A stretch of 64,000 nucleotides of DNA from Plectrocnemia conspersa (Eukaryota > Arthropoda > Insecta > Trichoptera > Polycentropodidae): positions 48,529 to 112,528 of the forward strand of contig VTFK01000573.1 in the NCBI GenBank assembly GCA_009617715.1, given 5' to 3'. Within the stretch, counting starts at the first letter, position 1. Each line of letters begins with the position of its first letter. A model generated the notes under the pieces. The model made no database searches and was not told the DNA's origin. It worked only from the letters and a program-made list of their open reading frames with translations. Shown one piece after another: positions 23,336 to 38,721 of this stretch. The position numbers and the translations under genes are program-made.

Positions 23336-26300
23336 TTTTTCTTATAGCATTTATATGAACAAAGTTTATTATATAGTTAGTGAATCGTATACATTATAAA
23401 CGTTTGCTAAATCTTCATTGGACTCTTTATAACTGACATTTTTTATAGGATATTGTAGTTAGCCCTACACCGATCAGGGGTTTTATTCGCCATTTGGCCT
23501 ATTTGCTATAAAAATATTCTATAGTCACATTTTTCTAGGTTCAAGAAATGATACCAGCATAATGAACCTACTGATAATGGTTAAACAACTCGGCTATCGC
23601 AGCATTATAGGAACTTATCACCCAACAAGATGTGTCTACCAATCATTCGAACCTCGAAGATTCGTAAACATATTCAGATATATTTTATTTAACTCTGTAC
23701 CCTGATAATCATTTATAATATATAAATAAAGTTATATCTATACTAAAAATTAGACCTATCTAAGATTTTTACATCTAATTTTGACTAAATTCAGTTAGTG
23801 ACCGAAAAGCAAAGAAAATGTGTAGATATATTTTTATTTTGGCTTCAAACTTTCGGGCGAATGACCAGACTTCAAAAGGCCAAAGGGGTGTGACTTTGCA
23901 GTCAAATATTTGCAATTAATATTTTATTTTATATAAATTACTATATACCTACATAGAAAAACATAAATGTCGTTATCGAGCGGTGGAGTTAAATGGCAGG
24001 TCAGGCAGGAAAGTCAGAGAGTCTTCACTGGCGTGTCGAGTTGTAATATTGTCGGCTGCGATTTCGGTGAAGCTGCTGGGATCTATCGTGATGTGTTCTA
24101 ATGATACTATTTATGCGTCATCTCTGATGCAATGATTCTTTTGCGCTTCTCTCCTTTTACGTTGGTTTGAAACAATTCTGTCGATTCACATACAAGGATG
24201 TTTGCGAGCCATAGCACCCACGAAATGTGTTTACGCCTTAAAATAATAATGGTCCAAGATCAGTAGCTAAATGATAGAAAATGGTTAAAAACCCAACAAT
24301 AAATATATAAGATTTTTGAAAGCAATGTAAAGATCGGACGGACGATAATAATATGCAGCACAAGCGTCAATTGTATGGTATCGTATGTCTCTAATGCATT
24401 AATTTTTATTTAATTTATTTTTATGACATATTGATTCCTAATTTGAGGTGTCTAGTTTGTACTTATCATATATATTAAAATTGTAAAGCAATCGGTAGCC
24501 AAAAAATAGAAGAACAATAGTATTATGCGCAGGGTAGGATGTATTGTCTAGCTAGCGCGCGTCTTTTCCAAACAAAGAGTACTTTTTTTTTGGCGGTGAT
24601 TAACATCTTGGAACGGATGTGCTATTTGTTTAGATGATTTTAAAAAAATCACTGTGGACACTAGAAATAAAAAAGTCATAATTGCTGTGGAAACTAAAAA
24701 ATAAAATAAAGGTCACGACGGAAATTTTTGTTTAAAATTCAGAGGAAGACAAAGGAAGTCAGATTTCTGTTGGAATTAAAAAAAGTCGTCACGGATTTTT
24801 TTTGTTTAAGGACAAATTGGGAGCTAAAAAAAAAAAAAAAAGGTTATTTCTATTTTTTTGAGAATAAAAAAATTGCTACAAGCTCATGAAAAAAATTGTA
24901 TTTTTGCAAATTTTTGTTCAAGATGGACAAAGAAAGACAAAATTTTAGAGGAGGACGTCTGGTCACCTTATTAAATTAGATGGTCCGTGGAATATTTATA
25001 ATTATAATTAGATACTAATAATTACGTTACTAATTATTAACGTAATTATTGGGATTCTCTACCGTTATGTGTGTTGCCCTATTTTCTAGATATGTTGATT
25101 TATTTTTCGTTTGTTAGATATTATATGATCGTTAGGGTGAGCTTTAAAATTCTGTAAAACAATGATATATATTTTATTTATTTTTTAATAAAAGCGCTAT
25201 TTTATAAATAAAACAAATCTGCGAGACCCGAACCCGCAGTCTCTCTTTGCTTTATATATACTACAAACGCATTATTGCATTTAAAAAATTGATATTTTCT
25301 CATTAATTTACTCACAAACCGTATTTCACATAATACGTTTCAAAAATAAGCTCTAGCTTTAAAAGATATATTACATCAGTCATTGACTTAGTGGAAAAAT
25401 TAATATAATAAAAATACTGAATGTTACCAGTATATCTGTATGATTTTAATGACGTACAATAGCGCCATGTAAATTTGGCACCAAATGGTGAATTTCGCAG
25501 GAAATTTTATGAACTGTGACCCATAATTAAATCCAGCTCAGAAATACCACTTGTAACTGGTTAGTTGCGATACGAGTCAGACACGTATAGATAAGGATTT
25601 TCAAACTTTAAACACAAATAACAGCTCTATATATAAATTCTGAATGAATTAAAATAACTTCAGAAAAATCAGTTTATTTGGGAATTAATTTTTAGATAAT
25701 AACAATTAATAATAGGTAAATAAATAAACAATGACAATGAACCCCATTGGTAAGATACGGTATAATGGAATTTATTAAACAACCGATTTTTAAGTTTATT
25801 AAGTCGTTTAAAAATATAATTAAATAGTATTTTCACCAGAGACAATAACTCAATACCCCGAGAGATAAAAAATCATAACATTTGATAGATTTGGTGAAGT
25901 GAGAAAAAATATCTATTAGGCTTAGCTTTGTAAGCTTTTTAAATGAGTAAAATTATATCTAAAATGGCCTAACCGCACTATGTGGGTTAAATATATAATT
26001 TTCATAATAAATGTAGGGATTTTTTAAATGATTGAAATTGCATTAGGGATGAGAAAAAATGCTGTAATGAATTATTAAACTGTAAAATAATTATTTATGG
26101 TATAAATTTATTCACAGCAAATATCTTATTTTTCGGTTTCGGTTATACGTTCTTACCTGGGTTTTTATATAATTTTCTGAGATGGGTCATCTCTCATATG
26201 AACACTAGATAAACCTTAATACCAAAATGTGTATGTGTTTTTCTTAAGCTGAATATAATATCCCTTAATTCAGTGTAATAAAGTGTTTTTAAATCTCTAG

Positions 26301-26477
26301 TTCAATGAATGAATAGTTTTTACTATATTAATTTTAAATTATAATAATAAATTAATTATTGAGGATCTCTCTTATGTTTATTTTATCTCTGATGCTTTTT
26401 TAATATTCTTCTTACGTTTATCATTATATGTGTTAATGTATACATGTATGTACATTTTTAATCACTCCAAAGTTCCC
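23336..26477. other. Intergenic, repeat-rich, upstream of allantoicase
   Basis: No host gene recognised. A GC-richer block sits at 23960-24240. At 24580-24960 there are repeated words around AAATTTTTGTT and GTCACGAC. On the - strand at 25225-25250 there is GGGTTCGGGTCTC, a lone B-box-like word resembling a tRNA-derived SINE scrap. I could not build a tRNA cloverleaf from it. Confidence 0.4.
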
Positions 26478-26486
26478 TATATAAAG
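26478..26486 (+). promoter_or_regulatory. Putative TATA box of the allantoicase gene
   Basis: TATATAAAG lies about 95 bases before the start codon, leaving room for a 5' leader of roughly 65 bases. Confidence 0.5.
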
Positions 26487-26579
26487 CACAAGCAGAACAG
26501 ACGCTGGCCATTCTACTCTGTGCTAACCGAGTGAGCTGATCACTTAAGATTTAAGCCAAAGTAAAATATCGATACAAAG

Positions 26580-29384
<2,805 letters not shown>

Positions 29385-29654
29385 AAAAATATTTAAAAAT
29401 TGTATTTATTTGTAAATAATTAAATTGATAATTAATTCCTATCGAAAAGTGAGATTCGTAGTTAATTAAATGTAAATTATTGTATATACTTATTTTATAT
29501 TAGTAATATTTTTTTGTAATAATTAGATGATAATATATAATAAATTGTGTGAAAGATAAAATTTGTGTATTTTTTATTCTAACTAAAGATGCTCAGCTCC
29601 TCATGTCGCTAAATGAGAAACTATTATTTTCAATTACTCGAATAGAAAAAATAT
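29385..29654. other. Allantoicase 3' flank
   Basis: AT-rich 3' untranslated or intergenic sequence with no second gene before the mariner relic. Confidence 0.5.
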
Positions 29655-29960
29655 TTTTTTCTAATATTCAAAGAAATTTATTCTGCAAAAATTGAAACCA
29701 CTGAACCATATGATATGCCTGTGGTCTCAATAAGTTCAAGAAACTTTAACTCGTCGATCTTTCAACACTGTATCGCGGATTTTGTCGATCATTTCTGGCG
29801 TAGTCACCTCAAGTGGACGATGTTCATCACTTTCGGACGTAAGACCACGTTCAAACTCGTTCACCCAATTGTAAACAGTTTGTACAAATGTACCATGAAC
29901 TACTTCTAAGTATTTATTAACTACATGAAACCTGTTTTTTCCACTGATCAAAAATAACAA
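29655..29960 (-). pseudogene. Mariner transposase N-terminal fragment, broken
   Basis: Reading down from 29960, the frame contains a helix-turn-helix-like segment (VYNWVNEFERG) and TTPEMIDKIRDTVLKDRRVKV. After one frameshift it continues with ETTGISYGSVVSI near 29690-29670. This is the DNA-binding half of a mariner-type transposase. No DDE catalytic domain follows, so it is a dead fragment. Confidence 0.8.
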
Positions 29961-30640
29961 TGGTTGATTGCTTTAATCGTACTTTAATAAGTATCAGCCA
30001 TAAAAACAAGGGATTAGCGTGCATACAAATAGACGATAAGACAATAGGTCGAGATTTTTGTCATGCCGCGCGAGCGCAATTTGGTCATAATTTTAAAGAC
30101 ATCACAATAGCTTTCCGAATTCTTTACTTTAAGGTTATGGCCCTAGGGGTGGTTGACCTCGCGGACAATGAGACTCTTTATTGATATATTTACATGAGTG
30201 CGGCGGACGATTATCGGTGTGACGTTTTTTTCTGTCCATGACAGGCTTTTGAGGAACGGTCGAAAAGGAAATTTTAGCGTCATATCGCCATTGATATTTA
30301 TATCTAGTGGCCCGTTCAAATAGCATTATTTAATTACAACGCGATGATTCAAAGTAGTAAGAGACCTAACCTAATCCTAAAATGACATGACTTGCTTGAG
30401 ACTTTCATCATATTTCATAAAAACAAACTATTTAAAATCTTCAAAATTTAGTATTATACGCTAAATTTCATTAAATTACACAATATGTTATTATATCTAT
30501 ATTTTTTGTATTAATTTTATATATATATATATTAAGACAATATAGTTAATAAAAAAATTAAGTCAAGTATAAAACCATTTACATAGAATAAAATATTGAT
30601 TATTTTCGATGCTATATTGATATAAAAAAATATTTTTTCA
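29961..30640. other. Intergenic, moderately GC-richer at 30050-30290
   Basis: Positions 30000-30320 have mixed composition and open frames on both strands. I recognise no domain. It may be the remainder of a decayed element next to the mariner fragment. Confidence 0.35.
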
Positions 30641-30649
30641 AGTTAAAAT

Positions 30650-30910
30650 AAATTATGGGTATTCCAAAGAGAAAATAATATCTCATGGTGTACCACAGGG
30701 GTCTAATTTTGGACCATTGTTGTTTATAATATATTATTAATCATATAATTAATAAATATCTGCAAACATTTATTAATTATATCATTTTAAAGTAGTTATA
30801 GATAATTTAAATAATGAATTAGAAGTATAATATAAATATGGTTAAAAAACTGTACTTAAACTGAATGAGAATAAGACTAAATGTATGTTTATTAATTATA
30901 AAATATGTAT
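30650..30910 (+). pseudogene. Non-LTR retrotransposon RT fragment
   Basis: The + strand encodes SHGVPQGS followed by FGPLLFIIYY (about 30680-30740), the conserved RT block after which the YxDD motif would follow. Further on are pieces resembling LKLNENKTKCMFINYK (about 30855-30905), the thumb region. Stops and deletions intervene. It covers a different part of RT from the 23.1-kb fragment. Confidence 0.75.
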
Positions 30911-31004
30911 ATAATAATATAAAATTGGTATAGGTAACTATATTAAGTAAATAGTTGATAATATAAAATATTTATGTAAAATATTTAGGAAGATTGTAAA
31001 AACA

Positions 31005-31250
31005 TGCGATGGCGACGGCACGATTTTATTACTTTTGACGTGGATTTTTGACTTCTGAGAAGGGATAATTGTTTTGTGCGCTCTCCTATTGGTCAAAAAC
31101 CAGTTTATATGTTCCTCATTTAATTTGTAATATTATTATAAGAGTCGTAGTATGAATGCTAAATTAACGAGCATTACCACTGCGACGGCGACGGCACGAT
31201 TTTATTGCTTTTGACTTGAATTTTTGACTTATGAGAAGTGATAATTGTTT
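31005..31250 (+). repeat. Dispersed tandem repeat, copy at 31 kb (177-base period)
   Basis: CGATTTTATT followed by CTTTTGAC recurs at 31021 and 31198, each preceded by GCGACGGC-rich sequence. Same family as 18530-18760 and 44130-44460. Confidence 0.75.
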
Positions 31251-31482
31251 TTGCAAAAGAAACGTTTTCGTGCATTAAGAAAAAATATATCATAGTATTA
31301 TTTTTTTTGTGTTAGTGTTAAAATTAGCTATATTAGCTAAATTAAATTAATAAAATAAAATAAATGTAGCAAAATAATTGTTTGTGTGTATATGATAAAT
31401 AATTATATATTTATGATATATTAATTTATTTATTACATTTTTACTGATTCTGATAATAATTACAAAAACTCACACAAGTGCT

Positions 31483-32741
31483 TCAATTGTAGTTTTTTTC
31501 ATAATACTTCATTTTAACAGCATTTTCTGATAGTTCCCACACTTGTTTTGCCATATCTACATCTCTAGCCATCTGTGATGATTTTGATAGTTTACATTCT
31601 TCAAAATATCCACCGGTAATTTTCCTAACCTCTTTTGAAACACATAAATATATGGACGTCTGAGCACCTTCTAAAGTTGTCTGCGTAATTTACAAAATGC
31701 ATAAAATCAAATTAAATTTTATTTATAAAATAACTGAATCAATTTACCTTTAAAAAAATAGAAACGAGATAATCTTCCAAAATATCTTGAACTTGATACT
31801 AGCGTTTCTCATTAAGTCTGATGGAAAAGCACCAGGATGCAAACAATTTACTGTAACACCTAAAAATAATATTTTTTGTATCTTACATATGTCACTTTTA
31901 AGGCATCTGTATAGCTCACCTTTATATTTTAGCTTCTGAGCTAGCTCTAGTGTAAAATAGACATTAGCTAATTTTGAATTAGCGTATATTTGCGATGGAT
32001 TTACGCCTTCTACAGTTTTAAACTTATCTAAGCTTATATTCCCATGCTTGTGAGTGATTGATGTTACATTAACGATTCGACTAGGTGCTGATTCGATTAT
32101 TTTTCCTGAAAAAATCTACAGATATAACTTTATTCTAGCCCGTAAATAAAATCAATAAATATTCACCGAGTAACAAATTTGTAAAAAGAAACGGTCCAAA
32201 ATGATTCACTTGCATCAAATCATTCAAGCCATCTTCTGTTTCGATAAGCTTACTTCCTCCTTCTGCTGCATTGTTTAAAAGTACATCAATTCGCTGTTCT
32301 TCCATGAGTATTTTATCAGCACAACGTCTTACGCTCGCCAAAGATGCAAAATCTATATGTCTAATCTTTTAAATCAATACATATAAATATATAAGAAATA
32401 AAATATATACGTACATTTATATTCCTGTTTCCAGTTTCTTTAGTGATTTTAAATTGTGCCTCAACGGCTTTACCCATATCTCGGCATACCATAACAACTC
32501 TGGCTCCTCTCTTCGCAAAATCTTTGGCACACACATAGCCTATGCCTAAATCGTTATTATTAAAACATATGTATGGTTTCAATATTCATATTTAACATAT
32601 CATACTACCCATACCGCTATTTGCACCTGTTACTATCACCGTTTTTCCGTCGAGTCTTTCATTACCTTTGTACACGGCCGTTGTAATTTTTATGTAAAAC
32701 TTAATCGCTAACCATATACTAAAAAGTATATAAAGCCACAT
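31483..32741 (-). CDS. SDR1, retinol dehydrogenase 11/12-like short-chain dehydrogenase
   Basis: Six exons on the - strand: 32615-32741, 32415-32545, 32167-32365, 31920-32105, 31748-31859 and 31483-31680, about 317 residues. Family role: NADP(H)- or NAD(H)-dependent oxidation/reduction of retinoid, steroid or lipid alcohols and aldehydes at the ER. An N-terminal hydrophobic segment (WLYILFSIWLAI) is the likely membrane anchor. The dinucleotide motif TGANSGIG spans the exon 1/2 junction, VCRD follows strand beta-2, and the active-site Tyr-Lys is YANSK, with HPG downstream. Two oddities: the usual NNAG reads NNAA, and the T7 run (+ strand A run 31752-31758) at the end of exon 5 puts a TAA in frame. 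Five or eight T's would restore the family sequence into exon 6 (TTLEGAQTSIYLCVS). Probably a sequence error. Confidence 0.85.
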
Positions 32742-32807
32742 TTTATACAATAACTCAACTCTTACAAGAGTTGAGTTTATACTGTGAATCAAAAATAAAT
32801 GACCATA

Positions 32808-32815
32808 TATTTATA
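32808..32815 (-). promoter_or_regulatory. Putative TATA box and initiator of SDR1
   Basis: On the - strand TATAAATA is followed about 25 bases later by TCACAGT (32781-32787), close to the arthropod initiator. The start codon is at 32741. Confidence 0.45.
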
Positions 32816-34354
32816 AATATACATCCACGTATGTATAACATGAACATATAGATAAAAAAGCAATTATTGCGATAAGTTGCTAAATGCTCTTACATAATAT
32901 AATATTTTTAAACTGTATTTAATATGAGATATGAATGATAGTGTCGCCATTATGACGTTCTATACCTCATTATATTTCGTATGAGAGGGGTAAAAAATTT
33001 AATTATTTACCTTTATTAATGCAAGATCAATGCTTTACGTTTATAGCAACTATTACATATGCTTTAATTGTGAATTCCGTGAAGATAAAACAATTTATAA
33101 CGACTAATGAAGACATTTATTAATTACAAGTTTAAACAAAATATTGTGTCTTAACAATAGCTCTATAAATCATCAAATCATATTTTCTATACATCAGAGA
33201 AAGAATTTGTTAACAAAGCTAGGTTGAAAACAAATAACAGTAAAAAACGGTAAGGACCTGATGTAATGTAAATGGCTATTGCAAGCTAATGGTTATTGTG
33301 CAATACTGGGTGTCCTACGCGATTTTTATATTCATTGTTGCGCTACCCTCAAATATAATAGATTACTCCTTCTTTGTTTATTTTAATTTTCCAACCATCC
33401 GGGAACATATTTGTTTACAATAAAAGGTTGAAAAAAAAAAAAAAGCAGATGTGTAATGAGATCCTGCATTTGTCCATGCATGATAGTTTAAACATATGAG
33501 ATTCACTTATATTTAAATTATTCCTAATTGAAATAGATTCCTGTTGCTTAATGAAATTGGTGTTTCGTTTGCCAGTCCAGAATGAAATGCTAACAGGCGT
33601 GTTTTTTTTATAATGAAGGTTTCGTAGAATTATTTGAGAACGTTCAATGACAATTTGGGAAGGAATACTCCATCACGTATGATATTAGTTAATCCATATT
33701 TTATAAAAGCGTAAAAGTAAGTTTTAGCTAATAAGAAAAAAATAATCCAGACAAATTATAATTACATAATGTTAAACATACCTCCTATGGGCTGTTTTCT
33801 TTGGTGTCGTTCTAACAATACTACCACTTTCTAATGATGTAAAAGAAGAAGATTGGTGGTTCATTTTGAATTTTTTAAAAGTCACTATGAAAAATTGTGA
33901 GTGTACTGAATCCAAAGACAGTTTCGTTAAATTCGTACTTCAATAGTGCATCGGCATTATTTTTGTGAATGCGAGGGAGAAGCGATATATGCGCGTAAGA
34001 ATATTCATTGTCTCGCTTGTTCTTGTTGAAGCGCCAGTGTTCATTTCAAGGTTTTTCGTCTGTGTAATATCCGGCTATAAAAATTAATATTTCGGCTCAT
34101 TTTGCCAAAAATAATATATTTTGTTTTTGGATAAAAAGTGGAAGATGTGACGCTCACTGTTCTAAGGTGTTCTAATATAGCAAATTCTCTCGATGTTTTA
34201 ATTATAGAGTGCCTTTGTTCTAATTAAAATGTTTAAAATCTGTTACTAGTTTTATGATATCATGTGTAAATTATTATTATTTCGATTTTTGTTTAAAAAA
34301 ACATTTAATTAAATTGTATTGATTATAAAAAGTACAAATCATATCAAATATATT
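32816..34354. other. Intergenic, SDR1 to SDR cassette c
   Basis: About 1.5 kb. Position 33430 has a poly(A) run. Positions 33780-34080 are less AT-rich with mixed open frames. No exon with family features seen. Confidence 0.45.
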
Positions 34355-35240
34355 TTAATAATGTTTTTCACTCGATTGTAGCTTGACAGCATCCTCACTT
34401 ATCTCCCACAATTTCTTGGCTATTCCCATATCTCTTTACAATAGGAGAAGTCTTATAGATTTTGCAATCAGAAAAATATTCTCCAGTGATATTTGCTACA
34501 TTGCGCGAAACGCATAAGTATATGGAAGTCTGAGCTCCTTCTTTTGTAGTCTAAAATACATACAACTTCGTAATATAAAAAAGTTTGTTGATAAACATAG
34601 TAATGTTTTGAAGATATATACTTTAAAAAACCTGGAGGCAAAAGGTTTCATAAATTTTCTGACTAAGAATCCACTATCTCTTCCTATTTCAGATGCAATT
34701 ACGCCTGGATGTAATGTATTAACAGTCACGCCTATAAAATATTTTAGTATTAGTGTTTAAAAATAAATAAAAATATACAATATTATTAAGTACCAGTTCC
34801 TTGCATTTTTTTTGCTAATTCTCTTGTAAAATATATGTTGGCTAACTTGGAAATGCAGTAAACTTTAAAACTGTTGTTGATCTTAGGTACTTTTAAATCA
34901 TCAAAGTTGATTTTTGCATATTTATGTCCGCGTGACGAAACATTGACAATCCGACTCGGAGCTGACATCATTATTTTACCTGTGAAATGTTTTTTTAATC
35001 GGAGCTCTTTATCATAATGAATTTCTTAAATTTATACAACTCACCTAATAATATGTTTGTGAACAAGAAAGGTCCAAAATGATTTGCTTGCATTATAATA
35101 TTTAAACCATCTGATGTACATATATGACCAGATAATGCGCCAGCATTATTGAGTAAAATATCAATTTTGTTTTCTTCAGCTAAGATTTCATTAGCACATT
35201 TGCGAACATTTTCTAAAGATGTAAAATCTACATGCTTAAG
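34355..35240 (-). CDS. SDR cassette c: exons 3-6 only, one-base frameshift
   Basis: Four exons collinear with exons 3-6 of the complete SDR genes: 35045-35240, 34794-34979, 34622-34731 and 34355-34550. They encode the central and C-terminal parts of an RDH11/12-like enzyme: NNAG (ILLNNAGAL), the conserved Asn region (QANHFGPFLFTN), active-site Ser (NVSSRGH) and YCISK, HPG, and the tail EGAQTSIYLCVS. No exons with the TGxxxGxG cofactor motif precede it; upstream lies a decayed repeat array. Exon 6 has an extra A at 34435-34437 (+ strand TTT) that throws off the last ~25 residues. It may be a partial-duplicate pseudogene or an alternative 3' cassette of the gene at 41.95 kb (acceptor TATTTCAG, phase 0). 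Confidence 0.75.
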
Positions 35241-35655
35241 CTGAAATAATACGTGCATCATAAATTATAAAAAAAATAAATCATAAAAAAATATAAAAAA
35301 TAATAACATATTTTAAAGAATGCAAAATAATTTTAATACATATATTTCAAGAAACTAAAAATATAACACATAGTTGAAAATGATATTAAAATGTCGATTA
35401 ACATGTCCTTTTTATAAGGTATTGATATAATGGATAATGTTTGATACAATGAATGCTTAAAAATACATAGAGAGGCAAAGCAAAGCAATATTCATAATAA
35501 TAATATAAAATAATTACCTTAGAGACTAAAAGCGTTTTAAGAAAATAATTAGTAATACATGAATTGAGGTATTTATAGTGACAAAAAACAATATTTTTGG
35601 GATCGCTTTATTTTGATTAGCTTATATTTCTATGTTTGATTAAATAATATTAGTT
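35241..35655. other. AT-rich spacer lacking SDR exons 1-2
   Basis: This is where exons 1-2 of cassette c would be expected. I find no TGANxGIG, VCRD or membrane-anchor coding sequence on the - strand here. Confidence 0.6.
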
Positions 35656-35659
35656 TTTC

Positions 35660-36345
35660 CTATGGTTAGAAGCTTAACAGCATCTTAACTTATAATCCAC
35701 ATTTTTTTAATCTTCACTTATATTCCATATTTTTAGTAATACTTATACAGAAATTATATTGGTTTAAAATGTTTTGCTTTAATTTTGAAAAGTTGGTATC
35801 TTAATAATTTAATGGTTTATCAGTGTTTTTCTAATGGTTGAAGCTAAATTATATTCTACGTTTTTTTTCACTTATATGCGATATTTTTGTAATATTTGAG
35901 TTAAAGTTATTGTAATAATTATACAGAAATTAAGTGGCACTAAACATGTTTTGCTTAAATTGAAAAGTTGCAATCTAAGCACTTTTAAGGTTTAACAATA
36001 TTTTTCTTTTAGTTGAAGCTAAGCCGCATATTCAATTATATCCTACATTTTTGCACTTATATCTGATATTTTTGTAATATTTGAATTAAAATTATTGTAA
36101 TACTTTTACAGAAATTTGATTGGTTTAAAAATGATTAATTTTGAAAAGTTTGTACTTTAACACTTACTTATTCGATTGAAGCTTAACGGCATCTTCGCTT
36201 ATATTCTACAATTATAATCATTTATCTTCACTAAAATCTTATCATTTATGTAATACTTGAATTCTGGTTATTGTAATACAGAAATTGGTTCAGAACTTTC
36301 GAAAATCGGGTTACGGTTTAATAATGCTTTTCATCGGGTTGAAGC
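35660..36345 (-). repeat. Decayed ~163-175-base tandem array derived from the SDR last exon
   Basis: The tail of SDR exon 6 (coding for roughly SEDAVKLQ) recurs in degenerate form, marked by AGCT at 35671, 35842, 36017, 36180 and, in the intact exon, 36343. Between markers is a shared AT-rich stretch (TTGTAAT...TTGAATTAAAATTATTGTAATA...CAGAAATT). The units look like repeats of exon-6 end plus 3' UTR, lying just downstream of cassette b. Confidence 0.75.
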
Positions 36346-38721
36346 TGAACAGCATCTTCACTTATCTCCCACACCTTCTTAGCGATTCCCATATCTGCTA
36401 CAGTTCGACGTACTTTTTGAATTTTGCAATCAGAAAAATATTTTCCGGTAATGTTTGCTACATCGGGCGACACGCATAAGTATATAGAAGTCTGGGCAGC
36501 CTCTTTAACACTCTAAAAATTTAAATACTTAATGAATAATAAGTTCAATGAAAAATTTAACATTATGTTTAAAATAAATTATACTTTGAAGAACATTGAA
36601 ATAAAAAAATTCCAAGGAGATCTCATTACAAATTGGCCCTCTCTAGAAATCTCGGTAGCTATTATTCCTGGATGCAAAGCGTTTACTGTCACACCTAAAA
36701 AGATTTTAAATACTAACTATTATATATATATATTCATACATCATCTTTATTTTACTCTTCTGCATATATAGTAAATCGAGCGTTAAAAATCTAAATGATT
36801 GATTATGCTTCTATACATAGAAGAAGACTGTCACAACTTAAAAACAGTCAATTTAAAATATTTTTACATGAAATAATAATATTAATAGGGGTTTTAGATC
36901 ACCAAAACAAAGATAAATCCACCGGCCGGTTAGACAAATAGAAAATCACAAAAAATGCTTTTATTTAAAACTTTCGATCTTCCGAGATTTAAATTCTTTC
37001 GACCTTCTGAGAAATTTAAATACAGTCATTTAGAGTAATAGAACATGGCAAGAAAAGTGTTGTGCATTTGAATACTTTTGATCTTCCGAGAAAGTATGCA
37101 TATTTTCAAACATTTGACACGAACACATTCGGAAATGTTTCTTATCTAAGTGTCTTCTTTTATTACTTAAGCAAAAATAAGGCGGTTTCAATAAGACGAA
37201 AAATAAAAAATGCGTAATTTATTTTTATCAGAGCGGGTTTTTAGATCACCAAAGCAAAGATAAATCCACCGGCCGGTTAGAATAATAGAAAATCGCAAAA
37301 AAACACTTTCATTTAAATACTTTCGATCTTTCGAGATTTAAAGTCTTTCGACCTTCTTAGAAATTTGAATAGTCATTTAGAGTAATAAAATATTGCAAAA
37401 AAATTGTCATTCAAATACTTTTGATCTTTCGATAAAAGTATGCATATTTTCAAACATTTGCATAACATGGCTTAACGTATAAACTATCTTAATATTATGG
37501 TAGAAGCTATGTTGTTTCATAAAATAATAAACTCACGATTCCGCATAAAATTTCAGCTGAAGTCCCGCAGAGTAATTTGATCGGGCTGTTTTTTTCATTC
37601 TATACTATATATTTTTTAATACCGCCTAATTATTGTTTATACTAATAATATTCCTATATATTTTTTAATAACGCCTAAATTTGATGTTGACAGTTTTCAA
37701 AACTAAAGTTTTAAAAATCTCTAAAGTAATCTCAAATGCAACTAGTTGCAACAGTCGGAGATTAGCAGAGTAGGAGAGCAGCCGCCGGGACTCCGCCCTT
37801 GGCCAGTTTGGCTTACAATAAATGGAATCTCTGCAGTGGCGTACCATCGGAGCTTGGAGAGACTGCAACCCTTAGAGTTACACCGTGGAAATTAAACCCC
37901 CATTGGGTCTGGTTACACACAGTGAGCCTACATCACTACGCCCTACAAATGATCTACGTCGCTAAAGTACCCCTAATGACCATAGCACCTAAAGAGCCTG
38001 CACTTCGTAGCTACATTAACAATAAATAATGCTTTATGATATGTATTCTGAAGCTGGGTAAAATATTTAATTTTCCAAAAATATAATTTCCTCATATTTT
38101 CCGCCCAAAATTTTATATTTTGCTCTATATATATATAGTTGGAAGTTTCTATTATTTATCCCGGTCAAGATGTGGATGTTTTATTATTATTAAGATATGT
38201 TTTTCCTAAAAATCTATTTATTTTAGGTTGTGACGATTTTCCAAACCGATGATATGTATGTTTTAATACCAGTTCCTTGCAGCTTTCTACTCAGTTCCAT
38301 AGTGAAATGTATATTAGCCAACTTGGAAATGCTGTAAAGTTTAGCTATAGAGGTGGTCCTAGGCACTTTGAAGTCTTCAAAGTTAATCTTTCCAAATCTA
38401 TGTGCATAAGATGAAACATTGACGATGCGACTCGGAGCCGATTTCTTTATTTTACCTGTAAAATCATATTTTTTATCTTAACTATTCATTAGCATTATGT
38501 TAGTGTAATCAAAACTTACCCAATAATATGTTTGTAAATAAAAACGGTCCAAAATGATTGCATTGCATTATATAATCTAAACCGTCTGATGATAATCTAC
38601 GTTTTAAATTACCACCGGCACCAGCGTTGTTGAGTAAAATATCAATTTTTTGTTCTTCAGCCAATATTTCATTAGCGCATTTTCGAACTTTTTCCAAGGA
38701 TGTAAAATTTATATATTTAAG
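36318..38721 (-). CDS. SDR cassette b: exons 3-6 only, intact frame
   Basis: Exons 38520-38721, 38270-38455, 36585-36694 and 36318-36512 join into 231 codons ending in TAA without a break. Visible are NNAG (ILLNNAGAGG), the conserved Asn segment (QCNHFGPFLFTN), catalytic Ser (NVSSYAHR), YSISK, HPG and the family tail EAAQTSIYLCVS...EKHY. Exon lengths 202, 186, 110 and 195 match the complete gene upstream. No exons 1-2 are found in the 380 bases before the next SDR block, so there is no start codon or cofactor motif of its own. Intron 4 is enlarged to 1.6 kb by repeats. Conserved splice sites and open frames suggest selection, so use as an alternative 3' end of the gene at 41.95 kb is a real possibility. 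The alternative is a recent partial duplicate. Confidence 0.8.
36885..37470 (+). repeat. Two-copy ~340-base repeat (CCGGCCGG family) in cassette b intron
   Basis: TTTTAGATCACCAAA...GATAAATCCACCGGCCGGTTAGA occurs near 36893 and again near 37232, each followed by related CTTTCGATCTTTCGAGA and AAGTATGCATATTTTCAAACATTTG blocks. Same family as positions 1-500 of the window. Confidence 0.8.
37700..38035. other. GC-rich insert of unknown origin in cassette b intron
   Basis: Positions 37740-38010 are clearly less AT-rich than the surroundings. Both strands have short open frames with no recognised domain. Probably part of an inserted element. Confidence 0.35.

Noticed and set aside
25222..25254. Possible tRNA or SINE on the - strand (GGGTTCGGGTCTC)
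   Set aside because: Only a B-box-like word; no A box at the right distance and no cloverleaf or acceptor stem.
34786..38721. Treating cassettes b and c as one gene with duplicated exons
   Set aside because: Cassette b has its own stop codon and full exon 6, so reading on into cassette c would not make a single protein.
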